Assembly (NCBI GenBank): GCA_964528055.1
Contig: CAZGQM010000001.1
Span: forward strand, 248,001-312,000
Length of the DNA stretch: 64,000 nt
Source of the DNA: Geoanaerobacter sp964528055
GTDB lineage: Bacteria > Desulfobacterota > Desulfuromonadia > Geobacterales > DSM-12255
Direction of reading: 5' to 3'
Shown: positions 1-6,275 of the stretch, piece by piece
How the letters are laid out: each line of letters starts with the position of its first letter
Numbering within the stretch: the stretch's first letter is position 1
Program-made: the position numbers and the translations under genes
Notes under the pieces: generated by a model
What the model was told of the DNA's origin: nothing
Databases searched by the model: none
Seen by the model: only the letters and a program-made list of their open reading frames with translations

Positions 1-363
1 CTTTTTCACGGCATCATCAATCAAGCTCTCCTCAATGGCCTCCCGTGTCCATGCCTCTTTGCATCGGGCCAACAGGCGTGCCGCCCCCTCTGCCACAGCC
101 GGTACATCGCTCCAGAGTGCGTTGCGGATGGAGCGGAGTTCATTTTCATCAGCCTTGATTCCGCCTGCCAGGTCGCGGCAGCGGCTGCAGAGAAGTGCCA
201 GGTTGGCTTCAACAGGTTCGGCTTCCGGGTGCTGGTCCCAAGTCCTGAGTCCTTCCTTGCTGCCGCACCATTCGCAGGCAAAGCCTGCCCGCTTTGCCAG
301 CGCCTTGCCGAAAGAGCTGATCGTTTCCATCCGCTCCTTGTTGGCGTTATACCCTTTGGCCAT
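1..363 (-). CDS. PhnA-like zinc-binding protein, C-terminus cut by the window edge
   Basis: The frame is open from an ATG at 363 to base 1 (121 codons, no stop), so the gene is partial. A strong AGGAGGGG ribosome binding site lies just upstream. Two Cys pairs, CEWCG (about residues 30-34) and CSRCR (about 58-62), look like a zinc ribbon. They are followed by ALWSDVPAVAEGAARLL, which resembles the SMWSEVPAVQ segment of the proteobacterial N-terminal PhnA domain. PhnA proteins were named from a phosphonate operon, but their role is uncertain. The match is from memory of the family pattern. An HNH-like zinc finger is the alternative. Confidence 0.6.
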   Translation of the reverse strand, partial: MAKGYNANKERMETISSFGKALAKRAGFACEWCGSKEGLRTWDQHPEAEPVEANLALLCSRCRDLAGGIKADENELRSIRNALWSDVPAVAEGAARLLARCKEAWTREAIEESLIDDAVKK

Positions 364-398
364 TGTCCCCTCCTGCTCTCTCTCCGTATATCCGTTGA

Positions 399-427
399 AT
401 ACTACACCAGAGGCTGACGGTTGTGAA
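399..427 (-). promoter_or_regulatory. possible sigma-70 promoter for the PhnA-like gene
   Basis: Read on the minus strand, TTCACA (427-422) and TAGTAT (404-399) are separated by 17 bases. They match the -35 consensus at 5 of 6 positions and the -10 at 4 of 6. It sits about 35 bases upstream of the ATG at 363. No activity is known. Confidence 0.35.
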
Positions 428-507
428 GCAGGGAAAAGGGTTGACGGGGGAGGAGCGAAATAGTTACCCTGTCAACGTTATTCCGCAGTGATATGCAGGA
501 GGCCTTC

Positions 508-1566
508 ATGAATGTCGAACAGATGAAGACAGTGCTCAGGGAGATCATCACTAAGACCGACCTTACCCCCTGTGTGGTCGGCCACCGCGGGGTGGGTAAG
601 ACTGCAGGGATACTCCAGGTGAGTCGCGATATCGGATACAACTATGTGCCGCTCCGCCTTGGTCAGATGGAGGTCGGCGACCTGGTAGGGATCCCTTACC
701 GCGAAGGGACCACGATGCACTGGTCAAGGCCTTGCTGGTGGCCGGGAGACGAGGCACCGTCAACCCTGGTCCACTGTGACGAACTTAACCGGGCGCAGCA
801 GGAGGATACCCTGCAGGCGATATTTCAATTTGTGGAGCCGCCAAACGAGGGGCAGCAGCGGGCTCTTCACACCCACAAACTCCATCACCGACACCGGGTG
901 GCGGTGACCATCAACCCGCCTGACGGGACCTACCAGGTGGCCTCCCTGGACCGGGCGCTTATTGACAGGATGGTGATGCTCTATGTTGAGACCGACTATG
1001 CCTGTTGGGCTCGGTATGCCCTTGCTCGCGGGCTTGACGCAGATGTCCGGCAGTTCATGGCTGCCAACACCGGTCTCCTGGCCAAGGCAGGCAACCCTAT
1101 GGAGATGCAGGCCGAGCCGACGGAGCGGGGATGGGAGATGGTCAGCCGGCTCAGGGAGAGATGTCGTTTCCCGAAAGAGCTGGAGATGGAGGTTTACGCC
1201 GGTGTTGTGGGGCAGGAGGCTGCAATTGCCTTTCTAAGGTGGTGCGCCGACCACCGTCATCGACCGGTTGGTGCTTTGGAGCTGCTGGACAGCTGGTCGA
1301 AGGTTGCATGCCATGTCCAGGGCCAGCGTGATGACCTGCAGGCCGTAACCATGAACGAGCTTACTGAGTTGCTGCGAGACGGTCTCCCGCTCGACCCTCC
1401 GCGAGAAGAGAACCTGGTCGCCTATATCGATATTCTCCCCCGAGACCTCCGTTTCGGCCTTGTCAAGTCACTGCTGAAGATCCCGACGGTTGCACAGCTC
1501 CTTTCGCAGGACAGATATGACGGAATAGTGCTTGATGCAATTCGTCAGATCAGTGCTGAAGCTTAG
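508..1566 (+). CDS. MoxR-family AAA+ ATPase
   Basis: A 352-residue AAA+ ATPase. Walker A is GHRGVGKT (residues 25-32), Walker B is LVHCDELNRA (about 87-96), and a sensor-1-like TINPPDG follows. MoxR-type ATPases typically work with VWA-domain partners as chaperones or activators of protein complexes, and the next gene encodes such a partner. I chose the ATG at 508 because AGGAGG ends 5 bases before it; the ATG at 493 would place that site inside the gene. The stop abuts the next start (TAGATG), so translation is probably coupled. The substrate is unknown. Confidence 0.85.
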   Translation: MNVEQMKTVLREIITKTDLTPCVVGHRGVGKTAGILQVSRDIGYNYVPLRLGQMEVGDLVGIPYREGTTMHWSRPCWWPGDEAPSTLVHCDELNRAQQEDTLQAIFQFVEPPNEGQQRALHTHKLHHRHRVAVTINPPDGTYQVASLDRALIDRMVMLYVETDYACWARYALARGLDADVRQFMAANTGLLAKAGNPMEMQAEPTERGWEMVSRLRERCRFPKELEMEVYAGVVGQEAAIAFLRWCADHRHRPVGALELLDSWSKVACHVQGQRDDLQAVTMNELTELLRDGLPLDPPREENLVAYIDILPRDLRFGLVKSLLKIPTVAQLLSQDRYDGIVLDAIRQISAEA

Positions 1567-2745
1567 ATGACAAGCCGCGTCCTCGAAAATGCCATTGTAC
1601 GTATGCTCAAGGAGCGCCCTTTCTACGGGCAGTTTATTCTGAACCTTCATCGAAAGAGAGCATGCGGAAATCACCCGCTTGGTGTTACCATCTGTGACGG
1701 ATTGCCGACCCTTGTATTCCATGAAGAACTATTTGCCGCATATTCTGCCGACGCTCAGGAGGGGCTTCTGGAACATTGCGTCAAGCACCTGCTCCACTTG
1801 CATATGTCACGTCGAAAGGGGCGCAACCAGCACTGCTGGGATATCAGCTGCGACCTGGCAATCAACCCTTCCATTGACAGGATTCCTTCTGATGCGCCGA
1901 TGCCTGCGGACTATAAAGAGAGAGAGGGGCTTGCCGCTGAAGAGTATTACGAACGGCTGGTACCGACATTCGATATCGGAAACCTCTCCGGCGCGGGTAT
2001 AGGCAAAGCAGACCAGGACAGGGGAGGGGAGAGCGGAACTGGATCCGGTGAAGAGAAAAAACGCTTCGGCGGTCCGGTGGATGACCATGCCTGCTGGGAG
2101 AAGGCAGAGAGTATGCCTCTTCGACTCGCCGAGGAGGTGGTTCGAGGGATCACCCGCGAGGCGAGGCAAAAGAGTGACGGTCAAGTTCCCGCCGATCTCA
2201 GGGAACTTGTCGATGGACTATTGAGGCCATCCGCCATACCGTGGCGTCAGGTATTGCGGCAGTTCGTTGCAACAGCCGGGAGGGTTGGGAGCCGCTCGAC
2301 CTGGCAGCGGGAGCACCGCCGTTTCCTGCACGACACGCCAGGGAGAAGTAAGCTACATCGGCTGAACCTGCTGGTGGGGATAGACGTCAGCGATTCGACA
2401 AATATCGTTGAGCTGCGCGAGGCGTTTGCCCGAGAACTTATGCAGATAGCCCGTGGACGTGATTCGCTGATAACGGTACTTTACGCGAACAGCCGTATTC
2501 AGCGGATTGAGAGCCTTCGCGGCCAATGGGTGAAGGTCGAGAGCTGTCATGGCGGGGGGTTTACCGATCTGAGGCCGGTATTTGAGTACGCTCGAGGGAT
2601 GCGCCCTTTACCTGCCGGGATTATCTATCTGACAGACGGATTTGGAGATGCGCCTGAACGGATGGAGTTCCCTACGCTTTGGATTCTGACTTCGGAGGGG
2701 GAAAAACCTGTTGAGTGGGGTGTAGAATTACGTCTGGAGGTATGA
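1567..2745 (+). CDS. DUF2201-type protein: pseudo-metallopeptidase domain plus VWA-like domain
   Basis: A 392-residue protein starting directly after the ATPase stop. The N-terminal part resembles the DUF2201 putative metallopeptidase domain, but where that family has HExxH this protein has H70-C71-V-K-H74. The zinc-ligand histidines are kept and the catalytic Glu is replaced by Cys, so it may not be a protease. A low-complexity Gly/Glu linker lies around residues 135-165. The C-terminal VWA-like domain (about 260-392) has a MIDAS-like DVSDST, a downstream GGGFTD and an acidic TDGFGD. It is the expected partner of the upstream MoxR ATPase. The HExxH alignment is mine, by eye. Confidence 0.75.
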   Translation: MTSRVLENAIVRMLKERPFYGQFILNLHRKRACGNHPLGVTICDGLPTLVFHEELFAAYSADAQEGLLEHCVKHLLHLHMSRRKGRNQHCWDISCDLAINPSIDRIPSDAPMPADYKEREGLAAEEYYERLVPTFDIGNLSGAGIGKADQDRGGESGTGSGEEKKRFGGPVDDHACWEKAESMPLRLAEEVVRGITREARQKSDGQVPADLRELVDGLLRPSAIPWRQVLRQFVATAGRVGSRSTWQREHRRFLHDTPGRSKLHRLNLLVGIDVSDSTNIVELREAFARELMQIARGRDSLITVLYANSRIQRIESLRGQWVKVESCHGGGFTDLRPVFEYARGMRPLPAGIIYLTDGFGDAPERMEFPTLWILTSEGEKPVEWGVELRLEV

Positions 2746-2749
2746 GCTG

Positions 2750-3154
2750 ATGAGCGATGTTGTCCCGATGACCGCGGAGAGTGTGAAGAGCTCGCTGGAG
2801 GCAGCCGGTGCCCAGGTGGCGGCACGCTCGGGCCGGAGCGAGAGCTACGGTGCGCCGCGCGATTTCTCCTTCGAGGTAAAGGCGCTGTTCCCCAACGGCA
2901 TGGGGTTGCAGGTCGTTGCCCGGCAGTTCAACTACCGCGACCCCTGGGAGGGGGCCGGTCGGGTGAACGATATGGTGGATGTCTCGCTGCTGCGTGATGG
3001 GGGGTATTCACCGCTCCCCAAGGGGTATCCATTTTTCCAGGGGGAGGATCAGGAGGAAGGTGTCGATGCCTCCCGGCTTGAGGAGATCATACAGGTGGTA
3101 AAAGAGCTGAACCCCAAGATCTATCAGCTTCAGGAACTGACCGGCGACCTTTAG
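2750..3154 (+). CDS. conserved hypothetical protein, third gene of the MoxR-VWA operon
   Basis: A 134-residue protein that I do not recognise. It has no signal peptide, membrane segment or obvious catalytic motif, and the C-terminal third (about 105-134) looks helical. GGAGG lies 10 bases upstream of the ATG, and the gap after the previous stop is only 4 bases, so it belongs to the same operon. It may be an accessory or substrate-adaptor protein for the ATPase-VWA pair; that rests on context only. Confidence 0.65.
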   Translation: MSDVVPMTAESVKSSLEAAGAQVAARSGRSESYGAPRDFSFEVKALFPNGMGLQVVARQFNYRDPWEGAGRVNDMVDVSLLRDGGYSPLPKGYPFFQGEDQEEGVDASRLEEIIQVVKELNPKIYQLQELTGDL

Positions 3155-3187
3155 TCCCCTTGCAGATCAGGGCACTATCATCAAAGG

Positions 3188-3291
3188 CTACGTCTTCGGC
3201 TCCTCAAGGTACAAATTGTATCCCTTCGTCGCCTGAATCCTTGCCGCCTTGATTGCATCCTTGATTTGAAACTGGGGTGAGAGATTCGCAG
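3188..3291 (-). pseudogene. possible 3' gene remnant after the metallopeptidase-like gene
   Basis: On the minus strand a frame ending in TAG (3190-3188) reads as plausible protein for about 33 residues, beginning NLSPQFQIKDAIKAARIQ and ending YLEEPKT. It has no start codon or ribosome site of its own and is out of frame with the gene ending at 3292. It could be the tail of a decayed gene, or the true C-terminus of the metallopeptidase-like gene after a frameshift. It could also be chance. Confidence 0.25.
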
Positions 3292-3879
3292 TCAGCCCCT
3301 TGTGATCCCGATCCGTGGGGCCTTCATTTTTCGTCCGACCAGTGACCGGTGACTGGCACGCAGAGTGTTCAGATCTCCCTTTAGAAATCCGATGATCTTC
3401 TCATCTTTCAGCCCGTCGAGATAGCGCTCGACCAGGGTTGACATGGCGGCATTGTACTTTCGGGTCGAGCTGCCGTGCGCGTAGTTGCGGCCGGGGAACC
3501 GACGGATGTCGCCGTCAAAATCAGGTGAGATGTGGTAGAGTTCGTGAAAGACGGTGATCAGTTTTTCCTTGAACGGCTGGTCGAAGAAGCGTGGGAAGAG
3601 GAAGTAGATAACGTAGAGCATCTCTGTGCCACGCTGCTCTATTACCGGCATGGTGCAGTTAAAGGTACTGCGGCCCCGGAGAACCTGACGGGAGCGCGAA
3701 CCGCCGGCAAAGCGCAGGGGGTGTATCTTGGCATAGACGCCGTGAATTCCTCCACTTCGGGTGGAGGAGAGACAGATAAGGAGCCGGGAAGGGTCAATGT
3801 GGGAGAACTCCTCCGTCTGCCCCACGACATCGGTCACCAGTCGCTCGATGGCGCTGGTCAGGTTGAGCGTTCCGGCCAT
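3292..3879 (-). CDS. putative zinc metallopeptidase (HELYH motif)
   Basis: A 195-residue protein with a zincin-type H112-E-L-Y-H116 motif followed by acidic DFDGD. It has no signal peptide or membrane helix, so it is probably cytoplasmic. The start ATG overlaps the stop of the diheme cytochrome gene (TAATG), which suggests coupled translation and supports this start over one 36 bases upstream. The link to a c-type cytochrome and a small membrane protein is by operon position only; substrate unknown. It may be read together with the opposing DUF2201-VWA gene, since both belong to metallopeptidase-like groups. Confidence 0.65.
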   Translation of the reverse strand: MAGTLNLTSAIERLVTDVVGQTEEFSHIDPSRLLICLSSTRSGGIHGVYAKIHPLRFAGGSRSRQVLRGRSTFNCTMPVIEQRGTEMLYVIYFLFPRFFDQPFKEKLITVFHELYHISPDFDGDIRRFPGRNYAHGSSTRKYNAAMSTLVERYLDGLKDEKIIGFLKGDLNTLRASHRSLVGRKMKAPRIGITRG

Positions 3880-4175
3880 TATTTGATATTCTGGAACTTG
3901 TGGCAAAGGTGGCACCCCATGGGGCCATCTTTCGGTTTTACAGGGTGCTCAGGGGGGAAGGGAATCCCTCCGGTAAGATTGTGGCACTGAGGGCAGAATA
4001 TGTCCCCCTCTTTCTTTCCCGCCTTACCTTTCTGCTTAACAAGTTCGTAAAACTGTTTGTGCTTGTCGTCATAAGGGACCTTCTTGGTTTTTACGTCGCC
4101 GGACAATGTATAAAACGTCCCTACCACGACCACTGCAAGGCCGACAAAAAGCCAGTCCTGTTTCCGTATTGCCAT
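3879..4175 (-). CDS. membrane-anchored diheme c-type cytochrome
   Basis: A 98-residue protein with one N-terminal helix (about 8-24) and no clear signal cleavage site, so probably anchored to the inner membrane with the haem part in the periplasm. There are two haem motifs, C61-PQC-H65 and C88-HLC-H92. The segment between them (PFPPEHPVKPKDGPMG) resembles the Pro/His stretch before the haem in small magnetochrome-like proteins, though this resemblance is weak. GGAAGGAAAG lies just before the ATG. It overlaps the metallopeptidase gene by one base. Presumably it shuttles electrons; no partner is identifiable. Confidence 0.8.
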   Translation of the reverse strand: MAIRKQDWLFVGLAVVVVGTFYTLSGDVKTKKVPYDDKHKQFYELVKQKGKAGKKEGDIFCPQCHNLTGGIPFPPEHPVKPKDGPMGCHLCHKFQNIK

Positions 4176-4260
4176 GTACTTTCCTTCCTTCCTACAGATA
4201 CTGTAGATCTTTGTTGAATTGCAGGGGGTTTCCTATCATTTTAAGGGCCTGACATTGGAA

Positions 4261-4602
4261 TCAGTCGCCCTTTATGAGGCTGAAATAGATCAGGACCCCC
4301 CCTATTACAAGACCTCCGAAGGCAAAGGGGAGGGTCGAACTAAGGGTCAGCTCGTTACCTTCCTGCCCTGACAGGGTGAAGCGGACGAGCAGCATGATGG
4401 ATATTGCGGAGAACATGAAGAGGAGCACCGGCTTTGACCGCTTGAACACCGCGTAAAAGAAGATAACCAGAAAGAACCCAATTATCAATGGATTTTCCAT
4501 GGCTGATTTAAATGTCAGGTTTTTGATGAAGTCAACTATATGTTCTGTCTCGAATGGAGTGAGCGCATGCTCGGTCTTCTTGAGTAATTCCTCTTTTTCC
4601 AT
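4261..4602 (-). CDS. small membrane protein of unknown function
   Basis: A 113-residue protein with about three hydrophobic segments (roughly 37-53, 57-75, 90-110) and a charged N-terminus. I do not recognise the family. GGAGG lies 6 bases before the ATG. It is the first gene of the minus-strand group that continues with the diheme cytochrome (85-base gap) and the metallopeptidase-like gene. A possible promoter, TTTACA-N16-TAATCT on the minus strand about 120 bases upstream, is weak. Confidence 0.6.
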   Translation of the reverse strand: MEKEELLKKTEHALTPFETEHIVDFIKNLTFKSAMENPLIIGFFLVIFFYAVFKRSKPVLLFMFSAISIMLLVRFTLSGQEGNELTLSSTLPFAFGGLVIGGVLIYFSLIKGD

Positions 4603-4737
4603 TGAACCTCCGCAGTGGTTGATTCCTCATCCTGGGAGAGGCTCCTTGCTTGAATGCCAGATTGCAGTGCAGACACGCGAGGGAGTGAATCTCCATATTC
4701 CGGCAAGATTAGCATATTTAACGGCTTTGTAAATGCC

Positions 4738-4766
4738 TTGACTTGCCAGTTGAGCTATCATATTAT
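4738..4766 (+). promoter_or_regulatory. sigma-70 promoter of the murI-GerMN-metH operon
   Basis: TTGACT (4738-4743) and TATTAT (4761-4766) are separated by exactly 17 bases, each matching the consensus hexamer at 5 of 6 positions. Transcription would begin near 4773, giving a leader of about 55 bases before the chosen murI start. Confidence 0.65.
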
Positions 4767-4828
4767 TTCCCTTTTATTTTTGCCAAATTTTGCGGTCTGC
4801 TGCCCGTGTCATGGGGACTGAACACAGG

Positions 4829-5668
4829 ATGTCTTGGAAGGCCATCGGCATATTCGATTCAGGGGTTGGGGGATTGACTGTTCTCAAGGAGATCGTCAGG
4901 GTTCTTCCCCAGGAAGACACTGTTTACCTGGGTGACACGGCGAGGGTTCCCTATGGGACAAAGTCTCCGGAGACTGTGGTCCGTTATTCTCGACAGATTA
5001 CGGAGTTTTTGGTCAGTCGCGACATCAAACTGCTGGTTGTGGCTTGCAATACAGCCTCTGCCGTGGCTCTAGATTCGCTTAAAGGTCTGTTTTCCATTCC
5101 AATTGTCGGAGTTATCGAGCCGGGTGCCAGGCGCGCGGTTGAAGTGACGAAGAGTGGCCATGTTGCAGTGATCGGCACCGAGGGGACGGTTAAGAGCAGT
5201 GCCTACACCAAGGCGATAAAGCGGATAGCTCCCGATGTGCAGGTAGTGACCCGCGCCTGCCCGCTTTTTGTTCCGCTGGCAGAGGAGGGTTGGGTGGACA
5301 ATGAGGTGGCGCGCCTGACCGCCAGGAGCTACCTGCAGAGTCTGCGTGAGGAAGGCGTCGACACTCTGGTGCTTGGCTGCACGCATTATCCGCTTCTCAA
5401 GGGGGTCATTGCCGAGGTTATGGGTGCAGGGGTTACACTGGTAGATTCAGCCGAAGAGACCGCGAGGACCGTATCCGATATCCTGCATCAGGATGGACTG
5501 ATTCGCCCCCCAGCCGAGCTCGGCAACCATCATTACTTCGTTACTGATGTCCCGGCAGGGTTCATACGGGTGGGTAACCGTTTTCTCGGCGGTGAGTTCG
5601 GAGATGTGTATCAGGTGAATCTGGAACAGTACCTCCAGAGCAGGGAAACGGCGGATGACAATGAATAA
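4829..5668 (+). CDS. murI: glutamate racemase
   Basis: Interconverts L- and D-glutamate, supplying D-Glu for peptidoglycan in the cytoplasm. The family N-terminus GIFDSGVGGLTV begins at residue 7. The two catalytic cysteines are in VACNTAS (C73) and LGCTHYP (about C184). The 279-residue length is normal. I chose the ATG at 4829 (MSWKAIGIFDSG) because family members begin close to the GIFDSG motif and GGGGA lies 11 bases upstream; an ATG at 4811 is possible. The 3' end overlaps the GerMN gene by 14 bases. Confidence 0.95.
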   Translation: MSWKAIGIFDSGVGGLTVLKEIVRVLPQEDTVYLGDTARVPYGTKSPETVVRYSRQITEFLVSRDIKLLVVACNTASAVALDSLKGLFSIPIVGVIEPGARRAVEVTKSGHVAVIGTEGTVKSSAYTKAIKRIAPDVQVVTRACPLFVPLAEEGWVDNEVARLTARSYLQSLREEGVDTLVLGCTHYPLLKGVIAEVMGAGVTLVDSAEETARTVSDILHQDGLIRPPAELGNHHYFVTDVPAGFIRVGNRFLGGEFGDVYQVNLEQYLQSRETADDNE

Positions 5669-6275
5669 TCACCCACAGCGGAGAAGCCGCAGGCTACTTC
5701 TTGGAATTCTGATACTGGCTGTCATACTCGGAGGGTTGTTCGTCAGGAAGTATGTCGGGCGAGAGCCTCTTCCCCCGAAGGTTGCAGTTCCCGCCGTTCC
5801 CGGCGAGGGGGTTAGGACAGTTCTGCTCTTCTTTGCTTCGCCTGACGGGGCCGGGCTTGTTCGTGAGGCTCGTGAAATAGATTCGTGCGCCGATCTGACC
5901 GAGTGCGCCGAAGAGGTCATCGGTGAGCTGATCAACGGACCACTGGGTGACCTGACTCCAACACTGCCGGAAACCACCATGTACCGGGGCGTGAGGATTG
6001 TCGGAGATTCTCTGACCCTCGATTTTGGCAAGGAGTTACAGGATGGACTCGCAGCCGGCAGTAATGCCGAGATGGCAGCGGTCTATTCCGTGGTTAACAC
6101 GCTTGCCTTTAATTTTCCCCAGTTGAAGCGGGTCAGATTTTTGATTGAGGGGAAGTCTGTTGAGACGCTCAAGGGGCACCTGGATCTGCGTGAGCCGCTA
6201 GTACCTGATTTTTCACTTGAGTGGAAAGGCTCGATTCCGACAGTCGATCCGGCATCCAAAAGGAGACAACCATGA
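5655..6275 (+). CDS. membrane-anchored GerMN-domain protein
   Basis: A 206-residue protein with a basic N-terminus and one membrane helix (about 14-30), followed by a GerMN-like domain: TVLLFFASPDG, a LINGP segment, then VRIVGDSLTLDFGKEL. GerMN domains occur in spore germination proteins and in envelope proteins of non-sporulating bacteria, where their role is poorly defined. It overlaps murI by 14 bases and metH by 4 (ATGA), so the three genes are probably co-translated. Linkage to murI fits an envelope role. The start could also be the ATG at 5661. Confidence 0.8.
   Translation: MTMNNHPQRRSRRLLLGILILAVILGGLFVRKYVGREPLPPKVAVPAVPGEGVRTVLLFFASPDGAGLVREAREIDSCADLTECAEEVIGELINGPLGDLTPTLPETTMYRGVRIVGDSLTLDFGKELQDGLAAGSNAEMAAVYSVVNTLAFNFPQLKRVRFLIEGKSVETLKGHLDLREPLVPDFSLEWKGSIPTVDPASKRRQP

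Noticed and set aside
440..480. Inverted repeat GTTGAC...GTCAAC before the MoxR gene
   Set aside because: The arms are only six bases with a long gap, and no promoter fits them; probably chance.
6100..6271. Cobalamin riboswitch before metH
   Set aside because: metH starts inside the stop of the GerMN gene with no untranslated leader, and the operon leader at 4773-4828 is too short.
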